Assembly: GCA_022824605.1 (NCBI GenBank)
Contig: JAJDZO010000269.1
Coordinates: 1-14,774 of the forward strand
From: Acidimicrobiia bacterium
GTDB taxonomy: Bacteria; Actinomycetota; Acidimicrobiia; Acidimicrobiales; Aldehydirespiratoraceae
Direction: 5' to 3'
DNA length: 14,774 bases
In this document: one piece after another, positions 6,453 through 13,747 of the stretch
Layout of the letters: the number at the start of each line of letters is the position of its first letter
How positions within the stretch are numbered: position 1 is the first letter of the stretch
Notes under the pieces: generated by a model
Told to the model about the DNA's origin: nothing
Database searches by the model: none
What the model saw: only the letters and a program-made list of their open reading frames with translations
Translations under genes and position numbers: made by a program

Positions 6453-6911
6453 TCAGCCGCCCGGCTGCCAGACCATCAGGATCAGCTGGACTGTGAACCC
6501 GATTGACAGCAGTGCTGCCCCCACCTCTAGGCGCTTCTCGGTTCCCGGCGACGCACCCTCGGCAGCCTGCGCTCTGAGGGCGGGGCTGATCATGCCGTGC
6601 AGCACGCCGTTCATCACGATCCAGATGACGATGGCGGCGATCACCCAGCCCTCGGTCATCGATATCGCATCCTCGGACATCTCCACCAGAGCGATCCCGA
6701 GCAGTCCGGCCAGGATGAGTGCGGGGCTGTACAGGCGGCGGGCGTTGGCCGCCATGGCCACGACCAGATGCTGATGCCCGCTGCCGTCCGCCGCCCGCAT
6801 CTGCCTGCGCAGCAGCGGATGGACGAACACCGGCGACAGGGCAAACACGACCGTGAGAATGTGAAGCAACTCGACGATGTTGTAGACCGTCGTACTCGCA
6901 GCAATGATCAT
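6453..6911 (-). CDS. DUF2269-type small membrane protein
   Basis: A 152-residue protein with four predicted membrane helices at about 10-30, 62-78, 88-108 and 128-148. The start NIVELLHILTVVFALSPVF with helix-1 histidine, the R-rich loop HPLLRRQMR, and IVMNGVLHGMISPALRAQ before the last helix resemble the DUF2269 family of predicted integral membrane proteins of unknown function. Start ATG 6911 has no ribosome binding site but lies 6 nt after a -10 box, which suggests a leaderless transcript. It is divergent from the isochorismate synthase gene across 69 bp and convergent with the YibE/F-type gene. No link to menaquinone synthesis is shown by the sequence. Confidence 0.65.
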   Translation of the reverse strand: MIIAASTTVYNIVELLHILTVVFALSPVFVHPLLRRQMRAADGSGHQHLVVAMAANARRLYSPALILAGLLGIALVEMSEDAISMTEGWVIAAIVIWIVMNGVLHGMISPALRAQAAEGASPGTEKRLEVGAALLSIGFTVQLILMVWQPGG

Positions 6912-6917
6912 GGACCG

Positions 6918-6923
6918 ACTCTA
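6918..6923 (-). promoter_or_regulatory. -10 box of the DUF2269-type gene, likely leaderless
   Basis: On the minus strand TAGAGT is followed by exactly six bases and then the ATG at 6911. This TANNNT-N6-start arrangement is typical of leaderless actinobacterial genes. The -35 region is GC-rich and not recognisable. Confidence 0.45.
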
Positions 6924-6968
6924 GCGGCCGCCCCCGGCGCGGCGGGATCGGTGGTGGGTCTGCACTCC

Positions 6969-6974
6969 TAGCAT
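6969..6974 (+). promoter_or_regulatory. -10 box of the isochorismate synthase gene, likely leaderless
   Basis: TAGCAT is followed by six bases and then GTG at 6981. That spacing places the transcription start on the GTG and favours it over the GTG at 6975. It would be the promoter of the whole men cluster, back to back with the -10 box at 6918-6923. Confidence 0.45.
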
Positions 6975-6980
6975 GTGGGC

Positions 6981-8912
6981 GTGCCCGACAGTGCCGCCGC
7001 GGCTCACCTCGCTCACGCCGGTCTCGTGCTCGACCGGGCGGGGCTGGCCGAGCGAGCCGACGTTCCCGCCTTCGTTGTCGACCTGGTGATCGACGCCGGC
7101 CTGCTGACGCCTGCGGACAACGGCTCCGGAGACGAGCGCTTCGGTGCGGACGACGTCGAACTGTTGGCCGCGGCTCGAACCCTGGTCAGCGAAGGCGTGG
7201 CCATTGAAGAGTTGGCCGCGTTGGCCATGCGCCACGTCACCAACGTCGAGAACCTGATCGACGACGCGATCGACCTGCTGAAGCGGCACGTCAAGCGCGA
7301 CAGCCCCGACCGCGACGCTCTGGTCGCCAGCGTGAACCGCCTCGTCCCGGTGGCCACCAAGCTCGTGGTCGGCCATTTCGAGAGGACACTGTGGGCTCGG
7401 GCCATGGCCCGGGTCGGCGACGGCGGTGCCGGCTCGGCCGGCGCCATCGTTGTCAAGTCTCGCCGCCTGGAACGGCGCGCCGACCCGCTGGCGGTGTACG
7501 CCTCGGCCGGCGCCGACCGCCTTCGCAGCGTGTGGCTGCGACCCGATCAGCAGGTTGGCCTGGCGGCTGTCGGCGCAGTTGAGACCATCGAACCGACGGG
7601 CGAGGACCGGTTCTCGGCGGCGTCGGCGGCGCGGGCCGTGCTCGCAGCCCGGATACGGCGAGCCGGGCCGTCGGAGGGACCGGCCCCGGTGCTGGTGGGC
7701 GGGTTCTCGTTCACCCCCAGACCCGCCTCCGCCGGACCCGCCTCCGCCAGACCCGCCTCCGCCAGACCTGCCTCCGGCAGCGACTCGCAATCGCCCGGCC
7801 CGCGCGGCCACTCAGAAGCCCCCGCGGGGCCATCGTGGCAGGGGTTCGACGACTGCCGGATCGTGCTGCCGGAGCTGACCGTCATCGACCGCGCCGACGG
7901 CACTTGGCTGTTGGCCGCCACCCGGGTCGGCCCCGACGGCGACGAGGCCGCGGCCGAAGCCGCACTCGACCGGCGGTTGGCGTCGTTCGAGGCAGAACCG
8001 CTCCCAGCGGTGCCCAACCCGTCGAGCCGTGATTCGTCTGGTGTGGACTGTGACCGCGACCACCATTACGAAGCACTCGTCGCCCGTGCAGTCTCATCCA
8101 TCGATGCGGGCAGCTTCGACAAGGTGGTGCTGGCCCGAAGACTCACTCTCGATCAGAGCCTCGATGTCGTGGCCGTGCTCGACCGGCTCAGGCACCGCAA
8201 CCCTGCCTGCGCGACCTTCGCATTCTCGGTGGGAGAGACCACCTTCCTTGGGGCTACCCCCGAGGAGCTTGTGACGCTCGAGGGATCGTGGCTGCACACC
8301 ACCGCGCTGGCGGGCACCGCCCCCCGTGGCGACACCGCCGAAGCCGATGAGCGCCTGGCAGCCGGACTGCGGGCGTCGGCCAAGAACCGCTCCGAGCACC
8401 GCTTCGTCGTGGACGGCATCACCGAGGCGCTCACCGGTCTCGGTTTGGTGGACCCGGCGCCCGCTGAACCGGGGGTGATGCGTCTCAGCCGGGTCCAGCA
8501 CCTGCGCACGCCCATCACGGCTGAGGTGCAGCGCCGACGGACCGGAGCCAGCGACATGGATGTGCTGAGGGCCGCCGGAGTGTTGCATCCCACCGCGGCC
8601 GTCGGCGGAACCCCCACCGGCGCGGCCCTCGAGTTCATCGCCCGCCATGAAGGTTTCGACCGGGGCTGGTATGCGGCCCCGCTGGGATGGTGCGACCTCG
8701 ACGGCAACGGCGAGTTGGGTGTCGCGCTGCGTTGCGCGCTGACCGGGCCGAACAGAACGTGGCTCATCGCCGGAGCCGGGGTGGTGGCCGACTCCGTGCC
8801 GGCGGAGGAACTCGCCGAGACGGCCTACAAGCTCCGGGCTCTGCTCGACGCCATCGACGAGCACTCGTCGGTGCTGCCCGCCGTTGCTGTCGTGCCCGAG
8901 GCTCTGGCGTGA
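6981..8912 (+). CDS. menF: Isochorismate synthase with N-terminal MerR-like domain
   Basis: A 643-residue protein whose C-terminal part (about 360-630) is a complete chorismate-binding domain: FDKVVLARR with the expected general base Lys381, ATPEEL (426-431) with the general acid Glu, TALAGTAPRG (441-450), KNRSEH (468-473), HLRTPITAEV, LHPTAAVGG (535-543), RGWYAAPLGW and AGAGVVADS with a C-terminal LAETAYKLR. It isomerises chorismate to isochorismate, the first menaquinone step; MenF and EntC/DhbC types cannot be separated by eye, but menD, menH and menC downstream support menaquinone. Residues ~15-75 resemble a MerR-type helix-turn-helix (LAERADVPAFVVDLVIDAGL, then RFGADDVELL and EGVAIEEL), followed by a helical region to ~145. 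Usual family length is near 400. A low-complexity linker with four PASAx units (248-267) interrupts the middle. GTG 6981 is chosen from the -10 spacing; GTG 6975 would add two residues. Confidence 0.85.
   Translation: MPDSAAAAHLAHAGLVLDRAGLAERADVPAFVVDLVIDAGLLTPADNGSGDERFGADDVELLAAARTLVSEGVAIEELAALAMRHVTNVENLIDDAIDLLKRHVKRDSPDRDALVASVNRLVPVATKLVVGHFERTLWARAMARVGDGGAGSAGAIVVKSRRLERRADPLAVYASAGADRLRSVWLRPDQQVGLAAVGAVETIEPTGEDRFSAASAARAVLAARIRRAGPSEGPAPVLVGGFSFTPRPASAGPASARPASARPASGSDSQSPGPRGHSEAPAGPSWQGFDDCRIVLPELTVIDRADGTWLLAATRVGPDGDEAAAEAALDRRLASFEAEPLPAVPNPSSRDSSGVDCDRDHHYEALVARAVSSIDAGSFDKVVLARRLTLDQSLDVVAVLDRLRHRNPACATFAFSVGETTFLGATPEELVTLEGSWLHTTALAGTAPRGDTAEADERLAAGLRASAKNRSEHRFVVDGITEALTGLGLVDPAPAEPGVMRLSRVQHLRTPITAEVQRRRTGASDMDVLRAAGVLHPTAAVGGTPTGAALEFIARHEGFDRGWYAAPLGWCDLDGNGELGVALRCALTGPNRTWLIAGAGVVADSVPAEELAETAYKLRALLDAIDEHSSVLPAVAVVPEALA
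7721..7780 (+). repeat. 15-bp coding tandem repeat, four units
   Basis: ACCCGCCTCCGCCGG and close variants are repeated at 7721-7735, 7736-7750, 7751-7765 and 7766-7780. They encode PASAG, PASAR, PASAR and PASGS. The repeat lies between the N-terminal half of the isochorismate synthase and its catalytic core, in a Ser/Pro-rich linker that is probably a surface loop. Confidence 0.85.
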
Positions 8913-8964
8913 TCGACGCGGGCGCGTCGGCTGCTTGCGGCCTCCTCACTCCAGCAGGCTGATC

Positions 8965-10893
8965 GTGACCGGATCCGTCTACGACCGCGTGGCGGCGTTC
9001 GCGTCCCGGCTGGTGGCACTGGGCGTCACCGACGCGGTGATCAGCCCAGGGTCGCGTTCCACTCCGCTGACGCTGTGCTTCGATGCCCAAACCGGGATCC
9101 GTACCTGGATCCAACTCGACGAGCGCTCTGCCGGTTTCTTCGCCCTCGGTCTGGGCCGGGCCTCGGGCCGTCCGCCGGTGCTGGTGTGCACCTCGGGCAC
9201 GGCCGCCGCCAACTACCTCCCCGCGGTGGTGGAGGCCTCCCACGCGGGCATTCCCATGATCGTCTGCACCGCCGACCGGCCCCCGGAGCTGCGGGGCTGG
9301 GGCTCGCCCCAGACCATCGAACAGGTTGGACTGTACGGGACCGCGGTCCGCTGGAGCATCGACCTTCCCGTACCCGACGAGGCTGAGGTCGGCGCGGCCA
9401 CGGGATGGGCCGAGGAGGCCGTGCGGTCGTCGTTGGGCCGCGACCCCGGACCGGTGCATCTCAACTGGCCTCTGCGCGAACCGCTGGAGCCCCAGTCCGC
9501 CGATGAGACCTCGGCGGTGTCCGAGGCCGAGGCCGCCTCGTTGCGGGTGCCACCGTCGGCCGAGGTTGCCCCGTTGTCCGTGCATTCCTCGGGGGAGACC
9601 GCCGGGGTGCCGGTGCGATCCGGGGCCGGAACCGCCGCTGTTGGTGTCTTCCAGCGTGGTGGCCCTGATCCGTCGGCGGAGTTGGCCGCGTTGGCCGGGA
9701 TCGTGGCCGAATGCGAGCGGGGCGTGGTGGTGGCCGGACCGTGGCCGGGCGGAGGACTCAACGCTGAACTGAACTGGGCGGCCGAGGCGAGCCGCTTCGC
9801 GGCTTGGGCCGGCTGGCCCCTGGTGGGCGAACCCGTGGCCCATGTCCGCGGCCGCTGGAGCCGAGAGGCCGACGAGCGTTCCGGTTGCGTGGTTGCGACC
9901 GCCGATCACCTGCTCGGCGACGAGGCTCTCGGCGAGGTCTTGCGACCGGATGCGGCCGTCCTGGTCGGGCGCACGGTGACCACCAAGCCGGTCAGGCTCT
10001 GGCTGGAACGCACCCGTCCCCGACATGTGGTGCTCATCGACCCCGAGGACCGCTGGGTGCAAGCCGTGTTCCGGCTCACCGGCCATGTACCGGCCTCCGT
10101 CGAAGCCCTTGGCACGATCACCAACGGTGCCGCTCAGCGGGGCCGTGACCGCCGCGGCGGCTGGCTCGACACCTGGTCCACGCTTGATCGCGCCGCCCGA
10201 GAGGCTATTGACAGTGCAGTCGCCGACAGCGAAGTCGCCGACAAGGCAGTCACCGACATCCCACTGCTGTCGGCCCGAACGGCACGAGCCCTAGCAGGCG
10301 CGCTACCCAACGATTCGGCGTTGATTGCGGCCAACTCGCTTCCGGTTCGGGATCTCGACGCTGTCGTATTCGACACCGGTTCGGTCGCCTGCTGGGCCAA
10401 CCGGGGTGCGGCCGGTATCGACGGCACCGTGTCTACTGCGCTGGGTGTCGCCGCAGCCGATCCCTCCCGCACGGTGGCCCTCTACACCGGTGATCTGGCC
10501 CTGCTCCACGACCTGAGCGGCCTCACCGCGGCGGCCCGCCTGGGCCTGCATCTGATGGTGGTCTGCGTGGACAACGACGGCGGCGAGATCTTCTCGCTGC
10601 TGCCGGTGGCCTCCGCCATTGCGGCCCCTGACTTCGAGCGCTTGTTTTGCACCCCTCACGGCACCGACCTGCGCGGTCTCGACGGGTTCGCCGGGATCCG
10701 TGCCTGCGGCGCCCGCACAGTCACTGAGTTGGTCGACGCGGTGGGGGCAGCCGTCTCGACCCGTGAACCGGGCGTGGACCTGATGATCGTCAACGTCGAC
10801 CGCGACGACGATGTGGCTCAGCGCCGGGCCGTGACTGCGGCCGCTCGGCGGGCCGCCCGCCAGGTGTTTGCCGCCGGATGGGGCCATGGCTGA
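8965..10893 (+). CDS. menD: SEPHCHC synthase MenD
   Basis: A thiamine-diphosphate enzyme that joins isochorismate and 2-oxoglutarate to form 2-succinyl-5-enolpyruvyl-6-hydroxy-3-cyclohexene-1-carboxylate. Seen in 642 residues: SPGSRSTP (28-35) and the catalytic-type Glu53 in LDERSAGFFALG, CTSGTAAANYLPAVVEA (76-91), the middle domain with RGRW, and the cofactor domain with GAAGIDGTVSTALG (481-494), GDLALLHDLSG (509-519) and NDGGEIFSLLP (537-547). All diphosphate and Mg-site motifs are intact. Two low-complexity stretches are present: about 175-235 (Ser/Glu/Ala-rich, at the domain 1/2 boundary) and about 413-430. They make it longer than the usual 550-580 residues. Start: GTG 8965 gives the expected N-terminus (TGSVYDRVAAFASRLVALG), 52 bp after the previous stop; an upstream in-frame start at 8884 would overlap it. 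The 3' end overlaps menH by 8 bp. Confidence 0.9.
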   Translation: MTGSVYDRVAAFASRLVALGVTDAVISPGSRSTPLTLCFDAQTGIRTWIQLDERSAGFFALGLGRASGRPPVLVCTSGTAAANYLPAVVEASHAGIPMIVCTADRPPELRGWGSPQTIEQVGLYGTAVRWSIDLPVPDEAEVGAATGWAEEAVRSSLGRDPGPVHLNWPLREPLEPQSADETSAVSEAEAASLRVPPSAEVAPLSVHSSGETAGVPVRSGAGTAAVGVFQRGGPDPSAELAALAGIVAECERGVVVAGPWPGGGLNAELNWAAEASRFAAWAGWPLVGEPVAHVRGRWSREADERSGCVVATADHLLGDEALGEVLRPDAAVLVGRTVTTKPVRLWLERTRPRHVVLIDPEDRWVQAVFRLTGHVPASVEALGTITNGAAQRGRDRRGGWLDTWSTLDRAAREAIDSAVADSEVADKAVTDIPLLSARTARALAGALPNDSALIAANSLPVRDLDAVVFDTGSVACWANRGAAGIDGTVSTALGVAAADPSRTVALYTGDLALLHDLSGLTAAARLGLHLMVVCVDNDGGEIFSLLPVASAIAAPDFERLFCTPHGTDLRGLDGFAGIRACGARTVTELVDAVGAAVSTREPGVDLMIVNVDRDDDVAQRRAVTAAARRAARQVFAAGWGHG

Positions 10894-11884
10894 CCGGTCG
10901 GACCGCGCCTTGCTGGCCTTGACCGGGTTTCCGCGCCGGGAGTTCGGACAGGCCGGCCGGGCGGTCGTGTCTGACCGGTCTGTGCACGCTGTCGCGGCGA
11001 TCGACCGGGATTCTGCCCGCCGAAGGCGCGTCAGGGCGGCCGGTGTCGAGCTGGCAGTCAGCGAGCACGGTCCCGTCACCGGCGTGCCGGTCGTCGTGCT
11101 GCACGGGTTCACCGGGTCGGCGCAGGCCATGGATCCCCTCGCGCAGCGCCTCGCGGCCAGGCTCGCGGCCCGGATCATCTGCCCCGACCTGGTCGGTCAC
11201 GGCGGATCGGAGGTGCCCGAGGACCTCGACCTGTATCGGGTCGAGGCCATGGCCGACCAGGTCGCAGCCCTCGCCGACGCGCTCGGCTGCGAGACCATCC
11301 ACCTCGTCGGCTACTCGATGGGGGGCCGGGTCGCTCTGACGCTGGGTTGCACTGCGTCTCACCGGCTGCGGTCGCTGAGCCTCATCGGAGCCTCCGGCGG
11401 AATCACTGATCCCGACGAGCGGCAACGGCGGGTCGGGGCCGACTCGGCTCGGGCCGAGCACATCACCGCGGACTTCGAGGCCTTCGTCGACGAGTGGATG
11501 AATGACCCGCTGTTCGCGGGACAGGCCGCGCTGGGGGAGGCCTACCTGCGGGCCACCCGCGCCCAGCGGTTGGCATCGAACCCGGCGGGCCTGGCCCGCA
11601 GCCTGCTGGCCGGGGGGACCGGAGCGATGGAGCCGCTGCACGACCGGCTGGCCGGCTGCCACCCACCGACGCTGCTGGTTGCCGGGGCCCGCGACTTGAA
11701 GTTCTGCGCGATCTCCGAGCAACTGGCAGCCGGGCTGCCGAGAGCTGTCCTCGCCCGCATCGACGATGCAGGGCACGCCGCCCACCTTGAGCAACCCGAC
11801 GCCACCGCCGCCGTGATCGCCGAGTTCATCACCCGCACCCAGCAAGGCGACTCCGCAGACAGGGACAACGTGTGGCCGGGTTGA
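10886..11884 (+). CDS. menH: SHCHC synthase MenH (alpha/beta hydrolase)
   Basis: A 332-residue alpha/beta-hydrolase that would eliminate pyruvate from the MenD product to give 2-succinyl-6-hydroxy-2,4-cyclohexadiene-1-carboxylate. Motifs: oxyanion-side LHGFTGS (72-78), DLVGHGGS (101-108), nucleophile elbow GYSMGG with Ser144, Asp270 in VAGARDLKF, and His297 in DAGHAAHLEQP. A helical cap lies between, with EWMNDPLF (203-210), typical of MenH. The first ~50 residues are extra, Arg-rich and unlike the family core, so translation could begin later. ATG 10886 overlaps the menD stop by 8 bp (ATGGCTGA), which suggests translational coupling. The specific MenH assignment rests on the motifs plus location between menD and menC. 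The last codons lie in a 36-bp sequence that recurs at the menC start. Confidence 0.85.
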   Translation: MADRSDRALLALTGFPRREFGQAGRAVVSDRSVHAVAAIDRDSARRRRVRAAGVELAVSEHGPVTGVPVVVLHGFTGSAQAMDPLAQRLAARLAARIICPDLVGHGGSEVPEDLDLYRVEAMADQVAALADALGCETIHLVGYSMGGRVALTLGCTASHRLRSLSLIGASGGITDPDERQRRVGADSARAEHITADFEAFVDEWMNDPLFAGQAALGEAYLRATRAQRLASNPAGLARSLLAGGTGAMEPLHDRLAGCHPPTLLVAGARDLKFCAISEQLAAGLPRAVLARIDDAGHAAHLEQPDATAAVIAEFITRTQQGDSADRDNVWPG

Positions 11885-11890
11885 GCGTGG
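11855..11890 (+). repeat. 36-bp direct repeat at menH end, copy 1
   Basis: This copy begins GCAGACAGGGACAACG and ends TTGAGCGTGG. It includes the last menH codons and its TGA stop (11882-11884), and matches 11926-11961 at 35 of 36 positions with a period of 71 bp. Confidence 0.85.
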
Positions 11891-11900
11891 GGGTGCTCCG

Positions 11901-13019
11901 ATGCGCTGGTCTCCGGGAGTTGGTGGCAGACAGGGACAGCGTGTGGCCGGGTTGAGCGTGGAGCTTCATCCCTTCCGGCTGGCGTTGCGAGCGCCGCTGG
12001 CAACCGGCGGGGTCACCATCCGGTTCCGGGCCGGGTTCCTGGTCGCGCTGAGCGCCGACGGCATCACCGGTTGGGGCGAGGCCAGCCCGCTGCCGGGCTG
12101 GTCGCAAACCAGCCTGCTCGACACCGAAACCGCTCTGCGGCGCGCTGCCGACGACCTCGCGCGCGGCGGTGAGGCCGTGCTGGGCAACCTCTTGATCGAG
12201 ATGCATCACACTCCGCACGCCAGAGCCGGTCTGGCGGGCGCCTGGGCCGATCTGCGGGCCCGCCGCGACGGACAGTCCTTGGCCCGGCATCTGCTAGCCG
12301 ACAACGGCCGTCCTGTTGCATCCGAGGTGGCCGTCAACGCCCTCATCGCCGCACTTGAGCCGTCCAAGGTTGAGCGCGCCGCTCACGATGCAGTCGCGTC
12401 CGGCTTCAAGGCGATAAAGCTCAAGGTCGCTGCGGTCGACCCCGAGGTGGACGTGGCTCGGGTTCGGGCCGCCCGGGATGGGCTGGGGTCGGAGGCAGAA
12501 CTGCGTCTCGACGCCAACGGCGCCTGGAGCGAAGCAACCGCCCTGGACGTGCTGAGCCAAGTTCACGACTGCCGGATCGCCTACTGCGAGGAGCCGGTAG
12601 CCGGCGTGGAAGCGATAGCGGCCATCGGCCGGCGCAGCCCCGTGCCGGTCGCCGTGGACGAGTCGATCCGCAGCGAGGCCGACGCGGTGAGAGCCCTCGA
12701 TGCAGGCGTCCGCACCCTGATCGTGAAGCCCCAGGCTCTCGGCGGACCCGATACGGCCCTGTCCATCGCGGCGCGAGCTCACCGGGCGGGCGCAGCGGTG
12801 ACGGTCACTTCTTTCCTGGACTCCGCCGTGGGCCTCGCCCATGCGCTGCACGTCGCCGCCGCCCTATACGGCGCAGACACCGCCGCCTCCCAACGTCGGG
12901 CTCACGGCCTGGCCACTGCCGGGCTCCTGGCCGCCGATGTGGCCGACGCGCCGCCCGTGGTGGACGGGACCATGGCGGTGCCCGCAGCCTCGGGCCTGGG
13001 ACTGAGCCTCGAAACGTAG
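11901..13019 (+). CDS. menC: o-Succinylbenzoate synthase MenC (enolase superfamily)
   Basis: Dehydrates SHCHC to o-succinylbenzoate. The 372 residues (from ATG 11901) show the enolase-superfamily layout: N-terminal capping domain with LHPFRLALRAPL and GWGEASPLPG, then a TIM barrel with FKAIKLKV (Lys173, Lys175), RLDANGAW (Asp204), CEEPV (Glu230/231), VAVDES (Asp253) and LIVKPQALGG (Lys276). These are the three metal ligands and both catalytic lysines, so the enzyme should be active. The start is uncertain: family members usually begin near the VELHPFRL segment, which corresponds to GTG 11958; GTG 11943 and TTG 11952 are also in frame. ATG 11901 lies in DNA separating two copies of a 36-bp repeat and has GGGGGTG before it. 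Sixteen bases separate the menH stop from ATG 11901. Confidence 0.88.
   Translation: MRWSPGVGGRQGQRVAGLSVELHPFRLALRAPLATGGVTIRFRAGFLVALSADGITGWGEASPLPGWSQTSLLDTETALRRAADDLARGGEAVLGNLLIEMHHTPHARAGLAGAWADLRARRDGQSLARHLLADNGRPVASEVAVNALIAALEPSKVERAAHDAVASGFKAIKLKVAAVDPEVDVARVRAARDGLGSEAELRLDANGAWSEATALDVLSQVHDCRIAYCEEPVAGVEAIAAIGRRSPVPVAVDESIRSEADAVRALDAGVRTLIVKPQALGGPDTALSIAARAHRAGAAVTVTSFLDSAVGLAHALHVAAALYGADTAASQRRAHGLATAGLLAADVADAPPVVDGTMAVPAASGLGLSLET
11926..11961 (+). repeat. 36-bp direct repeat at menC start, copy 2
   Basis: Second copy of the 11855-11890 element with one A-to-G change. It covers the candidate menC starts GTG 11943, TTG 11952 and GTG 11958. Confidence 0.85.
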
Positions 13020-13033
13020 ACACCCATGGTCGC

Positions 13034-13049
13034 GCCGGTAGCCTCCGGC
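13034..13049 (+). other. Hairpin with possible -10 box before the phosphatase gene
   Basis: GCCGG-TAGCCT-CCGGC forms a 5-bp stem with a 6-nt loop in the 35-bp gap after menC. The loop TAGCCT also fits the TANNNT -10 pattern, ten bases before ATG 13055. Either reading (transcript hairpin or promoter) is tentative. Confidence 0.3.
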
Positions 13050-13054
13050 TCCAC

Positions 13055-13666
13055 ATGGAGTTGCTCGTCATACGCCATGCCCGTCCTGTGCGTGACGAGG
13101 CACCCGAAGGCGGCGTCGCTGATCCCGATCTAGCCGACATCGGCCGCCTCCAGGCCTCCGCCACAGCCGACTGCCTCGCCACCGAGGGGATCGACCACGT
13201 CGTGGCGTCGTCGATGAAGCGGGCCCTGCGCACGGCCGAACCCTTGGCCGGGCGACTCGGCCTCACCGTCGAGGTCCTCGACGACCTGCGCGAGTCCGAC
13301 CACCGGTCCCGGGTCTACGTGCCCTCAGAGGAGTTCAGCCGCGACGACCCCGCCACCGCCCACTACTTCGATCCCGACACCGACATCAACGAGACCCTCT
13401 TCTCGGACGGGTACGACAAGTTCAGAGCCCGGGTCGAGCGAGGGTTCGAGCATGTGATCCGCACCAACCGGGGACGCACGGTGGCCGTGTTCTGCCACGG
13501 CATGGTGACCGGTGTGTACCTGCAGGTCCTGCTCGGCATCGACGACCCGCTGTCGCTGCTGGTCGACTACTGCGGCATCAGCCGGATCGTGGCGTCAAGC
13601 ACCGGCGCCCGCTCGGTGCGCTCGGTCAACGAGACCCACCACGTGCGCCACCTGCTGGCCCGCTGA
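13055..13666 (+). CDS. Histidine phosphatase superfamily protein
   Basis: A 203-residue protein of the phosphoglycerate mutase-like (branch 1) fold. It begins with the catalytic RHARP motif (Arg7, His8). SSMKRALRTAEPLA carries the second arginine (Arg56 or Arg59), DDLRE holds the likely acid Glu80, and VAVFCHGMV holds the second catalytic histidine His148. All four key positions are present, so it should be an active phosphatase or mutase. The substrate cannot be read from the sequence. It begins 35 bp after menC on the same strand, so it may be co-transcribed, but a link to menaquinone is not shown. ATG 13055 has no ribosome binding site. Confidence 0.8.
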   Translation: MELLVIRHARPVRDEAPEGGVADPDLADIGRLQASATADCLATEGIDHVVASSMKRALRTAEPLAGRLGLTVEVLDDLRESDHRSRVYVPSEEFSRDDPATAHYFDPDTDINETLFSDGYDKFRARVERGFEHVIRTNRGRTVAVFCHGMVTGVYLQVLLGIDDPLSLLVDYCGISRIVASSTGARSVRSVNETHHVRHLLAR

Positions 13667-13691
13667 TGGCGCCGCCAGCAGGCCCAATGGC

Positions 13692-13706
13692 GGCACGAGC
13701 CGTGCC
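13692..13706 (+). other. Hairpin 1 between phosphatase and nucleotidyltransferase genes
   Basis: GGCACG-AGC-CGTGCC is a perfect 6-bp stem with a 3-nt loop, 26 bp after the phosphatase stop. There is no T-run, so termination is possible but unproven. Confidence 0.35.
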
Positions 13707-13716
13707 CCGACCGCTG

Positions 13717-13734
13717 CGATCAGTCCCGTGATCG
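13717..13734 (+). other. Hairpin 2 in the same gap
   Basis: CGATCA-GTCCCG-TGATCG is a perfect 6-bp inverted repeat with a 6-base centre, ending 13 bp before GTG 13748. It could be an operator-like dyad or an RNA hairpin near the start codon. Confidence 0.35.
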
Positions 13735-13747
13735 GCGCACGGCAGCG

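Noticed and set aside
8764..10086. Minus-strand open frame of 440 codons opposite menF/menD
   Set aside because: Antisense to conserved MenD motifs; Gly/His/Arg-rich translation without family features, typical of high-GC antisense frames.
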